From the NCBI GenBank assembly GCA_003279685.1, contig QCHA01000003.1, forward strand, positions 1 to 64,000: a stretch of DNA of 64,000 nucleotides. Reading direction: 5' to 3'. Each line of letters starts with the position of its first letter. Position 1 is the first letter of the stretch. The DNA comes from Pelagibacteraceae bacterium AG-390-L03. GTDB lineage: Bacteria; Pseudomonadota; Alphaproteobacteria; Pelagibacterales; Pelagibacteraceae. Position numbers and translations under genes: made by a program. Below the pieces are notes generated by a model. That model was not told the origin of the DNA. It ran no database searches and was given only the letters and a program-made list of their open reading frames with translations. Shown here piece after piece: positions 19,073 through 29,645 of the stretch.

Positions 19073-19633
19073 TTATTGAGATTTAAAACTGATAATTTTA
19101 TCAGGATCTGATACAGAGCCGTTATTACTATCATCTCCTCTTTTAATTTTATCAACAAATTCCATGCCTTCTAAAACTTTACCAAATACTGTGTATTGTC
19201 TATCAAGAAAAGGTGCTGGTTTAAAACATATAAAAAATTGACTGTTTGCACTATCTGGATCAGAAGATCTAGCCATTGATAAAGTACCTCTATCATGTGG
19301 AACACTACTAAATTCCTGTTTTAAATCTGGCAAATCTGAACCACCCATACCAGCCCTTCTTAAATCAAAGTCCTTAGAATCTGAATTACCAAATTTTACG
19401 TCTCCAGTTTGAGCCATAAATCCATCGATAACTCTATGAAATACAACATTATCGTATTTTCCACCCTCAGCTAGTTCTTTAATTCTTTTAACATGGTTTG
19501 GAGCTACATCTTCAAATAACTCAATTTTCACATCGCCATCTTTTAATTTTAAAATCATTATATTCTCCTGTGCTATTAATTGATTAGTAAATAAAAAAAA
19601 TAAAATAAATATAGTTGTTAAAATTCTACTCAT
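19073..19633 (-). CDS. Cyclophilin-type peptidyl-prolyl isomerase, exported
   Basis: The protein starts with a hydrophobic signal peptide (about residues 1-21, ending near IAQ) followed by a compact cyclophilin domain. FHRVIDGFMAQTGD carries the catalytic Arg, SMARSSDPDSANSQFFI the central block and VFGKVLEGMEFVD the C-terminal block. It should catalyse prolyl isomerisation in the periplasm. It overlaps coaD by eight bases. Confidence 0.93.
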   Translation of the reverse strand: MSRILTTIFILFFLFTNQLIAQENIMILKLKDGDVKIELFEDVAPNHVKRIKELAEGGKYDNVVFHRVIDGFMAQTGDVKFGNSDSKDFDLRRAGMGGSDLPDLKQEFSSVPHDRGTLSMARSSDPDSANSQFFICFKPAPFLDRQYTVFGKVLEGMEFVDKIKRGDDSNNGSVSDPDKIISFKSQ

Positions 19634-20120
19634 ATTTATCTTTTAATGATTTAATTGTACTTTTGGTAGTAAATTTTCTTATATCACCATTTAATTTTAC
19701 AATCTCTTTCACAAATCGAGAGGATATTATTTGATTCTCTACATCAGACATTAAAAAAATAGTTTCAATATTGTTATTCAGTTTTCTATTCATGCCAGCT
19801 AATTGAAACTCATATTCAAAGTCGGAAACAGCTCTTAAACCTCTTAAAATTATATTTGACTTATATTTTTTACAGAGATCTGTTGTAAGAGAACTGAATG
19901 AAATTACTTTTATTTTCTTTTTATCTAAATTTAAATCTTTAAATAACGCTTTGTTAACAATATCTATTCGCTCATCTGAATTAAAAAGGTAGTTTTTGTT
20001 ACTAACATCAGAAACTCCAACTACAATTTTATCAAATAACTTTAACGCTTTCTTAATTACGTCTATATGACCATAAGTAATAGGGTCAAATGTACCTGGA
20101 TAAATAGCTACCTTATTCAT
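19626..20120 (-). CDS. coaD: Phosphopantetheine adenylyltransferase
   Basis: CoaD makes dephospho-CoA from 4'-phosphopantetheine and ATP, the penultimate step in coenzyme A synthesis. The nucleotidyltransferase motif TYGH is at residues 15-18 after YPGTFDP, GLRAVSDFEYE is near residue 90 and the ISSRFVKE motif near 128. At 164 residues it has normal length. Its start overlaps the gyrA stop by one base. Confidence 0.96.
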   Translation of the reverse strand: MNKVAIYPGTFDPITYGHIDVIKKALKLFDKIVVGVSDVSNKNYLFNSDERIDIVNKALFKDLNLDKKKIKVISFSSLTTDLCKKYKSNIILRGLRAVSDFEYEFQLAGMNRKLNNNIETIFLMSDVENQIISSRFVKEIVKLNGDIRKFTTKSTIKSLKDKYE

Positions 20121-22699
20121 TAGATTAGATTATCATCAATTTTAATTGCAGATACTACTTTTTCTTCACCAGACAATTTTATAATTCTTACACCTTGAGT
20201 ATTTCTACCAGCTGTTCTTATTTCTTTAACAGCAACTCTTATTACTCTTCCTTTATTAGTTGAAATAAGTATTTCATCTCCTTCAAAAACAGGAAAAGAT
20301 GATGTTATATTTCCATTTCTTGGCGAATTAACTATACCAATTATACCTTTGCCACCTCTATTAGTAACTCTATAATCTGCGTGAGAAGTCTTCTTTCCAT
20401 AGCCATTTTCGCTTATTGATAAGACAAACTTTTCTTTAGCTTTAATCTCAGATTTTTCATCTTTTGATTTTTTGCCATTTTTTTTTGATTTATCATTATC
20501 AATAACAGATAGAGAAACTATCTGATCATTAGGAGCTAATTCTATACCTTTAATTCCTTTTGAAGATCGACCCTTAAACACTCTTAATTTTTTTGCTTCA
20601 AACCTTATACATTTACCAAACTTAGTACTTAAAATAACATCTTGATCATCTTGACAAATTTTAACACCAACTATTTTGTCATTGTTATCTAATTTCATTG
20701 CTATCTTACCAGATGCATTAATTGATGAGAAATCTTCCAAGCTATTTTTTCTAACTTTACCTTTAGCTGTTGCAAAAATTATTTGATAATTTTTTGAATC
20801 AGTTTCATTCTCAGGCATTGGCATTATTGAACTAATGGATTGATGATTTTTTAAAGGTAAAATATTAAATAATGATTTACCTTTCGAAGTAGTTGATCCT
20901 TCAGGAATTTTCCATGCTTTAACTTTATAAACTAAACCTTCGGTTGAAAAGAAAAGAACAGATGTATGTGTATTAACAGAAAGTGTTTGAATAACTGAGT
21001 CTTGATCTCTTGTTGTAATGCCCGATTTACCTTTACCACCTCTTTTTTGCTGTTTAACACCATCTAAAGACCCTCTTTTTATATAGCCTTGTAGAGTAAC
21101 AGTTATAATTACAGATTGTTTTTGAATTGTCTCTTCAATATCATAGTTTAACACTGCATCTATAATTTTAGTTCTTCTTGGTACAGCAAATTTTTCTTTA
21201 ATGTTTTTAAGTTCTTCACTGATAACTTTTAAAAGTTCTTTTTTAGAAGATATAATCTTTTTAAATTTAGTTATAAGCTCTGCTAATTTTTTTATCTCAA
21301 CTTCTATTTCGTTTATTCCAAGAGCTGTTAATTTTTGTAATCTCAACTCTAAAATAGCTGTAACTTGAGGGTCAGATAAAGAGTAAACATTTTTACTTTT
21401 TTTTCCTTCAACTAAAGAAATAAGTTTTTGAGTTTTATTTATTTTCCATTTTGTTTTTAATATAGATTGTTTGGCATCATCGGGAGTTTTTGATGAACGT
21501 ATAATCTTAATAATTTTATCTAAATTTTCTACTGATACTGATAATCCTAATAGAATATGTGCTCTTTCTTCAGCTTTTTGCAGATCAAATTTAGTTTTTT
21601 TTATAACAACATCTTCTCTAAAAGATAAAAAGTTTGTTAGAAAATCTTTTAAGTTACAGGTTTTAGGTTTTCCATCAACAATTGCTAATGTATTAAAACC
21701 AAATGAACTTTCAATTTGAGTATTTTTATAAAGTTGTCTTTTAATAGTTTCTGGCTCTACACCATTTCTTAAATCTATCGCAACTCTTATACCTTCTCTG
21801 TTAGATTCATCTCTTATATCTTTAATACCTTCGATTTTTTTTTCTCTAACAAGTTGCGCAATTCTTTCGTTTAATACAGATTTATTTACTTGATATGGAA
21901 TAGATGTAATAACCAATCTATCTCTACCATTTTTTAAGGATTCTGAAGATACTTCGCCTCTAATCTTAAATGAACCTCTTCCATTGTTATAACCTTGTTT
22001 GATGATATCTTTTCCAATTATTACACCTCCGGTTGGAAAATCAGGTCCTGGAATATGTTTCATTAATTCTTTAACCTTAATATCTTTATTATCTATTAAA
22101 GCTAAAGTTCCATTTATTATCTCACCAAGATTGTGAGGTGGAATACTAGTTGCCATTCCTACAGCTATACCACCAGCACCATTCACTAAAAGGTTTGGAT
22201 ATTGAGCGGGTAAAACAGTGGGTTCTTTTTCGGTTTCATCATAGTTACTTTTGTAAGAGACTGTATTTTTTTCAATATCATCAATTAAAAATTGAGAAAC
22301 TTTTGAAAGTCTTGTTTCTGTATATCTCATAGCAGCAGCAGGATCACCATCAATAGATCCAAAGTTACCTTGACCTTGAACTAAAGGTAGGCTCATAGAA
22401 AAATCTTGAACCATTCTTACAAGTGCATCATAAACTGACTGGTCACCATGAGGATGGTATTTACCAATTACATCCCCAACTATTCTTGCAGATTTTCTAA
22501 ATTGTTTAGACCAATCATAACCACCTTTATACATAGCATATAAAATTCTTCTATGAACAGGCTTCAATCCATCTCTTACATCTGGTAAAGCTCGACTTAC
22601 TATTACACTCATTGCATAAGATAGATAAGATGAGCTCATCTCATCATGCATTGAGATTAATTTAATATTATTATCTTTTGGAGCTTCAGTTTTTTGCAT
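20120..22699 (-). CDS. gyrA: DNA gyrase subunit A
   Basis: GyrA cuts and rejoins DNA during negative supercoiling. The catalytic Tyr is in AMRYTETRL near residue 125, and the C-terminal wrapping domain carries the gyrase box as QKRGGKG near residue 553, which separates it from ParC. In the quinolone-resistance region, [16 protein letters not shown] has Gln where E. coli has Ser83, while Asp87 is kept. Length is 859 residues. It lies six bases after ssb in an ssb-gyrA-coaD-ppi-tgt operon. Confidence 0.97.
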   Translation of the reverse strand: MQKTEAPKDNNIKLISMHDEMSSSYLSYAMSVIVSRALPDVRDGLKPVHRRILYAMYKGGYDWSKQFRKSARIVGDVIGKYHPHGDQSVYDALVRMVQDFSMSLPLVQGQGNFGSIDGDPAAAMRYTETRLSKVSQFLIDDIEKNTVSYKSNYDETEKEPTVLPAQYPNLLVNGAGGIAVGMATSIPPHNLGEIINGTLALIDNKDIKVKELMKHIPGPDFPTGGVIIGKDIIKQGYNNGRGSFKIRGEVSSESLKNGRDRLVITSIPYQVNKSVLNERIAQLVREKKIEGIKDIRDESNREGIRVAIDLRNGVEPETIKRQLYKNTQIESSFGFNTLAIVDGKPKTCNLKDFLTNFLSFREDVVIKKTKFDLQKAEERAHILLGLSVSVENLDKIIKIIRSSKTPDDAKQSILKTKWKINKTQKLISLVEGKKSKNVYSLSDPQVTAILELRLQKLTALGINEIEVEIKKLAELITKFKKIISSKKELLKVISEELKNIKEKFAVPRRTKIIDAVLNYDIEETIQKQSVIITVTLQGYIKRGSLDGVKQQKRGGKGKSGITTRDQDSVIQTLSVNTHTSVLFFSTEGLVYKVKAWKIPEGSTTSKGKSLFNILPLKNHQSISSIMPMPENETDSKNYQIIFATAKGKVRKNSLEDFSSINASGKIAMKLDNNDKIVGVKICQDDQDVILSTKFGKCIRFEAKKLRVFKGRSSKGIKGIELAPNDQIVSLSVIDNDKSKKNGKKSKDEKSEIKAKEKFVLSISENGYGKKTSHADYRVTNRGGKGIIGIVNSPRNGNITSSFPVFEGDEILISTNKGRVIRVAVKEIRTAGRNTQGVRIIKLSGEEKVVSAIKIDDNLI

Positions 22700-22704
22700 A
22701 GGTA

Positions 22705-23157
22705 CTAAAATGGAATTTCGTCATCCATATCGTTTGACACTTGAGAAGAGTCCTCAATATTGTTTTGTTGAGTTGTGTCATTTTGAATTCCACCACCAGT
22801 GTTTCCACCACCAAGCATTGTTAACGTAGTGTTGTATCCTTGAAGAACTATTTCTGTAGAATATTTATCTTGGCCAGATTGCTCGTCTTTCCATTTTCTA
22901 GTTGTAAGTTGACCCTCAACATAAATTTGAGCACCTTTTTTTAAGTATTGTTGAATAACATTTACAAGACCTTCGTTAAATACAACTATACGGTGCCATT
23001 CTGTTTTCTCTTTTTTTTCACCAGTATTTTTGTCTTTCCATGATTGACTTGTAGCTAAACTAAGTCTTGCAACACTTTTACCATTAACCATTTGCTTAAT
23101 TTCTGGGTCTGCGCCCAAACGACCAATTAATAATACTTTATTTAAACTTCCAGCCAT
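22705..23157 (-). CDS. ssb: Single-stranded DNA-binding protein
   Basis: SSB coats single-stranded DNA and recruits partners. The OB-fold begins [16 protein letters not shown], the aromatic DNA-binding residues (WHRIVVF) are in place, a Gly/Gln/Asn-rich linker follows and the acidic tip ends DDEIPF, the protein-interaction tail. Length is 150 residues. It is divergent from uvrA with an 88-base gap, a classic pairing, but I see no convincing SOS box there. Confidence 0.97.
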   Translation of the reverse strand: MAGSLNKVLLIGRLGADPEIKQMVNGKSVARLSLATSQSWKDKNTGEKKEKTEWHRIVVFNEGLVNVIQQYLKKGAQIYVEGQLTTRKWKDEQSGQDKYSTEIVLQGYNTTLTMLGGGNTGGGIQNDTTQQNNIEDSSQVSNDMDDEIPF

Positions 23158-23245
23158 AATATTTAATATTTGTTAAATTAATTAATAAGAACTATATCAC
23201 AATTCTTCTCATTATTAATTTTATTAACTCAAAGCAACAAAAAAT

Positions 23246-26095
23246 ATGATCAAAAAGATAGTTATTAAGGGTGCTAAAGAACATAATTTGAAGAATGTTT
23301 CTGTTGAAATCCCTAAAGATCAATTTGTTGTAATAACTGGACTATCTGGGTCTGGAAAATCGTCATTAGCTTTTGATACCATATATGCAGAAGGCCAAAG
23401 ACGATATGTCGAAAGTTTATCTGCTTATGCTAGACAATTTTTAGATAAAATGAAAAAGCCTAATGTTGATCTAATTGAAGGTTTAAGTCCAGCAATAGCT
23501 ATTGAACAAAAAAATACATCTAAGAACCCAAGATCAACAGTTGCTACCGTTACAGAAATTTATGATTATATGAGGGTTTTGTTTGCTAGAGCCGGCATAC
23601 CCTACTCACCATTTACTGGAAAACCAATTACATCTCAGACCATAACTCAAATAGTAGATTTAGTTAAAAAATTACCAAAAAAAAGTACCATATATATTTA
23701 TGCTCCGGTAGTTAGAGGTCGTAAAGGTGAATATAGAAAAGATATTTTAAGTTACAAAAGAAGAGGATTTAGAAAAATTAAGATTGATAATGTTTTATAC
23801 GACATCGAAAAATCTCCAAATTTAGATAAAAAACTAAAACATGATATTTCAGTTTTAGTTGATAGAATTGTATTAAATTCAAAATTAGGAAATAGATTAG
23901 CAGAAAGTATTGAAACAGCAGTAAATTTGTCTAATGGATTGGTATTTGTCGAATATGAAGATGAGACGTTACCACAAAAATTTAGAAAAATAGAAAAACT
24001 AATTTATTCAACTAAATTTGCTTGTCCTGAAAGTGGTTTCACTATTGAAGAAATAGAACCGAGACTTTTTTCCTTTAATAGTCCATATGGAGCTTGTGAA
24101 GAATGTGAAGGTATTGGAATTAAATTAAATGTTGATCCTAATTTAGTAATTCCAGATGAAAGAAAAAGTATTGCAGATGGCGCTATTGAACCTTGGGCAA
24201 AATCTACAACATTATATTATGCTCAAACCTTAGCATCTATTGCAAAACATTATGGTTTCTCATTGGATGATAAATGGAAAAAATTACCAAAAAAAATTAA
24301 AGATGTAATTTTATATGGGTCTGATGAGGAAGAAATTAAGTTTAATTATGATGATGGGTATGAAAAATATTCGCATAAAAAAACTTTTGAAGGTGTAATA
24401 AATAATCTAGAGAGAAGATTTTTAGAGTCTGATAGTGAATGGAAAAGAGAAGCTATAGCAGAATATCAATCTGACTCAGCATGTGAAAGCTGTAATGGAG
24501 ATAGACTTAAAGAAGAGGCTCTATGTATAAAAATTGACAATCATAATATTAGTGAGGTTACAAAAAAATCAATTCTTGATGCAGCAAAATGGTTTAAAGA
24601 ATTAGAAGAAAATTTAGATAAGAGGCAATTTAAAATTGCAGAACATGTTTTGAAAGAGATTAATGAAAGATTAACTTTTTTGCTAAACGTTGGCCTTGAT
24701 TATTTAACATTGTCTAGAGAATCAGGAACATTATCTGGTGGTGAGGCTCAAAGAATAAGGTTGGCATCTCAAATAGGTTCAGGTTTAACAGGTGTTTTAT
24801 ACGTACTTGATGAACCTTCTATTGGCTTGCATCAAAAAGATAATGTTAAACTTATTAATGCTCTTAAAAGATTAAGAGATTTGGGTAATACCGTAATTGT
24901 TGTTGAACATGATACAGAGACTATGGAAAATGCTGATCATATTATTGACATGGGTCCTGAAGCTGGATCTAATGGTGGTGAAATATCCGCTCAAGGAACA
25001 TATGACGAAATTAAAAAAGATAAAAATAGTATTACTGGTCAATATTTATCAAATAAAAAAAATATTGAAGTTCCTAAAACTCGACGTTTAGCAAAAAACG
25101 GTAGATTTGTAGAAATTAATGGTGCTACAGGAAACAATCTAAATAATGTTAATCTGAAAATTCCAACAGGAAGTTTCACATGTATAACTGGTGTTTCAGG
25201 AAGTGGTAAGTCGACTTTAATATTACAAACTTTATATCATGCTTTAAATTTAACGCTTAATAATAAAGCTAGAAAAGCACCAAAAGCTTTCAAAAGCTAT
25301 AAAGGTGTTGAGTTGATAGATAAAATTATAGATATAGACCAATCACCTATTGGTAGAACACCTAGATCTAACCCAGCAACTTATACAGGAGCCTTTGGTC
25401 CAATTAGAGACTGGTTTACAAGTTTACCTGAATCAAAAACTAGAGGTTATAAACCTGGAAGATTTTCTTTTAATGTGAAAGGTGGAAGATGTGAGGCATG
25501 TGAAGGAGATGGTGTAATAACTTATGAAATGCACTTTTTACCAGATGTATATATTCAATGTGATGAATGCAAAGGTACTAGATACAATAGAGAAACATTG
25601 GAAATCAAATTTAAAGATAAAAATATTGCTGATGTTTTAGATATGTCTGTAGATGAAGGATGTGAGTATTTTGAAAATATATCAAATATAAAAACTAAAC
25701 TTTTAACACTAAAAAAAGTAGGTTTGGGATACATTAAGATTGGTCAACAAGCAACAACACTCTCTGGTGGTGAAGCTCAAAGAATAAAACTTGCTAAAGA
25801 ACTTTCAAAAAGATCGACAGGTAGAACTATGTATATTTTAGATGAACCAACAACTGGTCTTCATCAGCATGATATTAAAAAATTATTGGAAATACTTCAC
25901 ACATTTGTAAAACTTGGAAACACAGTCGTTGTTATTGAGCACAATTTAGATGTAATTAAAACAGCTGATTACATTGTAGATATGGGTCCTGAGGGTGGTG
26001 TTAAGGGTGGAAATATCATTGCCGAAGGAAAACCAGAAGAAATAGTAAAGATAAAAGGAAGTTACACAGGCGAATTTCTTAAATCATTACTGTAA
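23246..26095 (+). CDS. uvrA: Excinuclease ABC subunit A
   Basis: UvrA is the damage-sensing ABC ATPase of nucleotide excision repair. Two Walker A motifs (GLSGSGKS near residue 32 and GVSGSGKS near 650), two LSGGEAQRI signatures (near 495 and 835) and the CxxC zinc modules (CEEC, CESC, CEAC...CDEC) are all present, so the 949-residue protein is complete. It is the divergent partner of ssb. Confidence 0.98.
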   Translation: MIKKIVIKGAKEHNLKNVSVEIPKDQFVVITGLSGSGKSSLAFDTIYAEGQRRYVESLSAYARQFLDKMKKPNVDLIEGLSPAIAIEQKNTSKNPRSTVATVTEIYDYMRVLFARAGIPYSPFTGKPITSQTITQIVDLVKKLPKKSTIYIYAPVVRGRKGEYRKDILSYKRRGFRKIKIDNVLYDIEKSPNLDKKLKHDISVLVDRIVLNSKLGNRLAESIETAVNLSNGLVFVEYEDETLPQKFRKIEKLIYSTKFACPESGFTIEEIEPRLFSFNSPYGACEECEGIGIKLNVDPNLVIPDERKSIADGAIEPWAKSTTLYYAQTLASIAKHYGFSLDDKWKKLPKKIKDVILYGSDEEEIKFNYDDGYEKYSHKKTFEGVINNLERRFLESDSEWKREAIAEYQSDSACESCNGDRLKEEALCIKIDNHNISEVTKKSILDAAKWFKELEENLDKRQFKIAEHVLKEINERLTFLLNVGLDYLTLSRESGTLSGGEAQRIRLASQIGSGLTGVLYVLDEPSIGLHQKDNVKLINALKRLRDLGNTVIVVEHDTETMENADHIIDMGPEAGSNGGEISAQGTYDEIKKDKNSITGQYLSNKKNIEVPKTRRLAKNGRFVEINGATGNNLNNVNLKIPTGSFTCITGVSGSGKSTLILQTLYHALNLTLNNKARKAPKAFKSYKGVELIDKIIDIDQSPIGRTPRSNPATYTGAFGPIRDWFTSLPESKTRGYKPGRFSFNVKGGRCEACEGDGVITYEMHFLPDVYIQCDECKGTRYNRETLEIKFKDKNIADVLDMSVDEGCEYFENISNIKTKLLTLKKVGLGYIKIGQQATTLSGGEAQRIKLAKELSKRSTGRTMYILDEPTTGLHQHDIKKLLEILHTFVKLGNTVVVIEHNLDVIKTADYIVDMGPEGGVKGGNIIAEGKPEEIVKIKGSYTGEFLKSLL

Positions 26096-26151
26096 GATTA
26101 ATTAAATAAAGGTTAATAAAATTTAAAATTAGTGTATAAGTGATTCATTAT

Positions 26152-26742
26152 ATGGGTAATTTACTATCATCACTTTCAAAAACAATTCATGCCTCATTAG
26201 CTTTAGCTATAATTCTCTTTATTGGATTATTTGTTGGTAATGGAGGATTTGATTTTGATAGACTGTTTTGGAGTTGGTTATTTAGATTAATTCATGTTGT
26301 TGTTGCAATAATGTGGATAGGTCTACTTTGGTATTTTAATTTTGTTCAAATTCCTAATATGCCAAAAATACCTGATGAACAAAAACCAGCAATAGGTAAA
26401 GTTATTGCACCAGCTGCATTATTTTATTTTAGATGGGCCGCATTATTAACGGTAATTTCTGGATTAATCTTAGCTCATTTAAATGGTTACTTGCATAGCG
26501 CTATGACTTTTGGTGGTGGAAAAAGTACAGCTATTGGTATTGGTATGTGGCTTGGTTTATATATGGCGTTTAATGTTTGGTTTGTTATATGGCCTAATCA
26601 AAAAAAAGCGTTAGGTATTGTTGATTGTGAACCTGAAGTAAAAGCAAAATCAGCACGTACAGCAATGTTGTTTTCGAGAACTAATACATTACTATCATTA
26701 CCAATGCTACTTTCAATGGTTGCTGCTCAAAACCTTTACTAA
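26152..26742 (+). CDS. PuuD/Urate_ox_N-type membrane protein without cytochrome domain
   Basis: This roughly 196-residue protein has about five hydrophobic segments and the stretch HVVVAIMWIGLLWYFNFVQIP, which recalls the membrane domain of urate hydroxylase PuuD (Urate_ox_N). PuuD also has a C-terminal cytochrome c part; here no CxxCH occurs and the protein stops after the membrane domain. No purine-degradation gene is nearby, so the urate role is doubtful. I prefer the ATG at 26152 over the GTG at 26140. It follows uvrA after about 56 bases. Confidence 0.65.
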   Translation: MGNLLSSLSKTIHASLALAIILFIGLFVGNGGFDFDRLFWSWLFRLIHVVVAIMWIGLLWYFNFVQIPNMPKIPDEQKPAIGKVIAPAALFYFRWAALLTVISGLILAHLNGYLHSAMTFGGGKSTAIGIGMWLGLYMAFNVWFVIWPNQKKALGIVDCEPEVKAKSARTAMLFSRTNTLLSLPMLLSMVAAQNLY

Positions 26743-26763
26743 TTTTTTAATAAACAAAAAAAA

Positions 26764-28725
26764 TTAATATTTCAGCTCTTTAATACCAATATATTCGTTC
26801 AGAGCCTGTGGATTTGCTAACGCCTCTTTATTTTTAATTTTATTTCCCTCAATTATATTTTTTACAGCCAACTCAACAATCTTACCACTCTTAGTTCTTG
26901 GAATATCATTCACTTGAATTATCTTATTTGGGACATGTCTTGGAGATGCATTTTTTCTTATTTGTAATTTCATTCTTGTAATCAAATCTTCAGTAAGTTC
27001 AAATTTCAAATTTAAGATTACAAATAAAATAATTCTAATATCATTATCCCATGATTGGCCTACTACTAAAGACTCTTTAATTTCGTCAAATCGTTCAATT
27101 TCAGAATAAATTTCTGCTGTTCCAAGACGAACACCCCCAGGATTTAAGGTAGTATCTGATCGACCACTAATAATAAAACCATTTTTATTAGTTATTTTAG
27201 CATAATCTCCATGATACCAAATATTCTTAAATTTATTAAAATATGCATTTTCAAATTTTTTATTATTTTTATCATTCCAAAATTTTAATGGAATTGAAGG
27301 AAAAGGATTAACACAAACAAGTTCACCTTTTTTATTCAAAACTGATTGACCTTTTTCATTAAAAACACGAACATCCATACCCAATCCTTTATTTTGTATT
27401 TCACCTGAATAAACTGGTTGGTATAAATTTCCCAAAACAAAACAAGAAACAATATCGGTGCCACCTGATATAGAAGCAAGGTGAACATCTTTTTTGATAT
27501 TTTTATAAACGTAGTTAAATCCATCCTCTGATAAAGGAGAGCCAGTTGAACAAATAGTTCTTAGCTTAGGTAATTTGTAAGATTTTTTAAAATTTTTTTC
27601 AGTTTTACGTAATGCATCAATGTACTTTGCGCTAATTCCAAACAAAGTTATTTTTTCTTTATTTGCTATTTTTAAAAGAAGGTCATCTTTTTTATACATT
27701 GGTGACCCATCAAATAATACAATTGAAGCTTTACTAGCTAAAGCAGAAATTAACCAATTCCACATCATCCATCCACAAGTAGTAAAATAAAAAACATTAT
27801 CATTTTCTTTTATATTACAATGTAGCTGATGTTCTTTTAAATGTTGTAACAACACACCACCAGTTTTGTGACAAATACATTTTGGTTTACCTGTTGTTCC
27901 ACTTGAGTACAAAATTGCTAACTCATGTTCAAAATCAAATTTATTAAAGACTAATTCTAAACTTTTTTGTTTGATTATATTTTTCCAATTATGTGTTGTG
28001 ATACCTTTATATTCGGGTAATTTTTTAATTTTAAACTGACCTGGATAATTTGAGATAACAACATGTTTAATAGTAGGTATTTTTTTAATTATATCCGGTA
28101 CTCTTTCTAAAACATTAATTCTTTTTCCATTATAAAAATACTCATCAGTTACAAATAAAACTTTGGGTTTAATTTGAGAAAACCTTTCGATAACTCCGTT
28201 TATTCCAAAATCAGGTGAACATGAGGACCAAATTGATCCTATAGCAACTGTTCCCAAAAAAGCTTCTACTGTCTCTGAAATATTGGGCATATAGGCAACA
28301 ACCCGATCTTTTGATTTGATATTTAAATTTCTTAAAAATGAAGAAACTTTCTTTACATTTATATTTAATTCTTTCCAATTTTTTATTTCTCGAAAACCAT
28401 TCTCACTAATAAAAGTGATAGCCTTATCATCATTATTTTTTGATAATAAATTCTCTGTAAAATTTAATTTTGAATTATTTAAGAAAGTATTTTTATAGAA
28501 TTTAGAGAATTTTTTATTGTTATTTTTACCTTTATTTCCTTTTACATTAGAATAATCCCAAACACTATTCCAAAAACTTTGAGGATTCTTTATCGTCCAA
28601 TTATGAATTTTTTCATAATTTCCATTAAATTTTTTTTTAAATCTATTTGAAATAAATTTTTCAAATTTTAATAAATTTGAATTTAATTTTAATGTTTTTG
28701 ATGGTTCCCAAAGTTTTTTATTCAT
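26764..28725 (-). CDS. Acetoacetyl-CoA synthetase
   Basis: This 653-residue ANL-superfamily ligase activates acetoacetate with ATP and CoA. The AMP-binding motif SSGTTGKPK is near residue 275, SGRSDTTLNPGGVRLGT near 520 and the C-terminal catalytic Lys in PRTKSGKIVE near 625. SIWSSCSPDFG in the N-terminal half separates acetoacetyl-CoA synthetases from acetyl-CoA synthetases. It would feed ketone-body or polyhydroxybutyrate-derived acetoacetate into central metabolism. It lies about 30 bases after secF on the same strand, and whether it is cotranscribed is unclear. Confidence 0.88.
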   Translation of the reverse strand: MNKKLWEPSKTLKLNSNLLKFEKFISNRFKKKFNGNYEKIHNWTIKNPQSFWNSVWDYSNVKGNKGKNNNKKFSKFYKNTFLNNSKLNFTENLLSKNNDDKAITFISENGFREIKNWKELNINVKKVSSFLRNLNIKSKDRVVAYMPNISETVEAFLGTVAIGSIWSSCSPDFGINGVIERFSQIKPKVLFVTDEYFYNGKRINVLERVPDIIKKIPTIKHVVISNYPGQFKIKKLPEYKGITTHNWKNIIKQKSLELVFNKFDFEHELAILYSSGTTGKPKCICHKTGGVLLQHLKEHQLHCNIKENDNVFYFTTCGWMMWNWLISALASKASIVLFDGSPMYKKDDLLLKIANKEKITLFGISAKYIDALRKTEKNFKKSYKLPKLRTICSTGSPLSEDGFNYVYKNIKKDVHLASISGGTDIVSCFVLGNLYQPVYSGEIQNKGLGMDVRVFNEKGQSVLNKKGELVCVNPFPSIPLKFWNDKNNKKFENAYFNKFKNIWYHGDYAKITNKNGFIISGRSDTTLNPGGVRLGTAEIYSEIERFDEIKESLVVGQSWDNDIRIILFVILNLKFELTEDLITRMKLQIRKNASPRHVPNKIIQVNDIPRTKSGKIVELAVKNIIEGNKIKNKEALANPQALNEYIGIKELKY

Positions 28726-28754
28726 GCAAAAATATTGCTGTTGAATGTTCTTAT

Positions 28755-29645
28755 TTATTTTTGATCATCCTCTCTCAAAACAGTTTTTTGAGAAACTCTA
28801 AGTCTAACTAAAACAGTATTAGCAATATAAATTGATGAATACGTACCGAAAATAACTCCCAAAATCATTGCTAATGAAAATCCTTTTAAAATTTCACCAC
28901 CAAATAAATAAATGGCCAATAAAGCTAATAAAGTCGTGGCTGAAGTAATTATAGTCCTAGATAATGTTTCGTTAATAGAAATATTAGTCAATTCAAAAAT
29001 CTTGATATCAGAATATTTTCTTAAATTTTCTCGAACACGGTCAAAAATTACAACTGTGTCATTCATTGAATATCCAACTATGGTCAAAACAGCAGCAATA
29101 ATAGATAGGTTAATTTCTAGACTAAACAATGAGAATACACCCAGTGTTACAATTACATCATGAAATAAAGCTAAAATTGCACCTAGACTAAATTGCCATT
29201 CAAACCTTATCCAAATATAGAATAACATTATGGCTAGAGATAATGATATAGCAATTACTCCAGATCTTAATAACTCAGCACTTACTTTTGGACCAACGTT
29301 TTCAACTCTTCTAAAATTGAAGTTATTTCCAAAAGATTTATCAAGATTTATCTTTATTTCTTCAATTATATTTTTCTTATTATCTTTATTTTCAAATTTA
29401 ATTAAATAATCGGTATCATTACCAAATTTTTTGACTGAAACATCTCCCAGATTCATTTGACTAAATTTATCTCTTAATGAGCTAACATTTATTTTAGAAT
29501 CTGAAGACCTTAGTTCAATTAAAGTTCCACCTTTAAAGTCTATTCCAAAATTTAGCCCCTTAAAGATTAATAAAATTAATGAGCAAAAAATCAAAATTGA
29601 TGAGATCAAATTAAAGTGATTATAGTATTTGTTAAAAGCAATCAT
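28755..29645 (-). CDS. secF: Protein-export membrane protein SecF
   Basis: SecF works with SecD and YajC to drive the late steps of Sec translocation with the proton-motive force. The protein has six predicted membrane spans, the GIDFKGGTLIELR motif near residue 33 and TIVGYSMNDTVVIFDRVREN near 190. Length is 296 residues. Its ATG overlaps the secD stop (TAATG type). Confidence 0.96.
   Translation of the reverse strand: MIAFNKYYNHFNLISSILIFCSLILLIFKGLNFGIDFKGGTLIELRSSDSKINVSSLRDKFSQMNLGDVSVKKFGNDTDYLIKFENKDNKKNIIEEIKINLDKSFGNNFNFRRVENVGPKVSAELLRSGVIAISLSLAIMLFYIWIRFEWQFSLGAILALFHDVIVTLGVFSLFSLEINLSIIAAVLTIVGYSMNDTVVIFDRVRENLRKYSDIKIFELTNISINETLSRTIITSATTLLALLAIYLFGGEILKGFSLAMILGVIFGTYSSIYIANTVLVRLRVSQKTVLREDDQK

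Noticed and set aside
23158..23245. Possible SOS (LexA) box between ssb and uvrA
   Set aside because: AGAACT...AATTCT is an imperfect dyad and does not fit the alphaproteobacterial GAAC or GTTC pattern with seven-base spacing.
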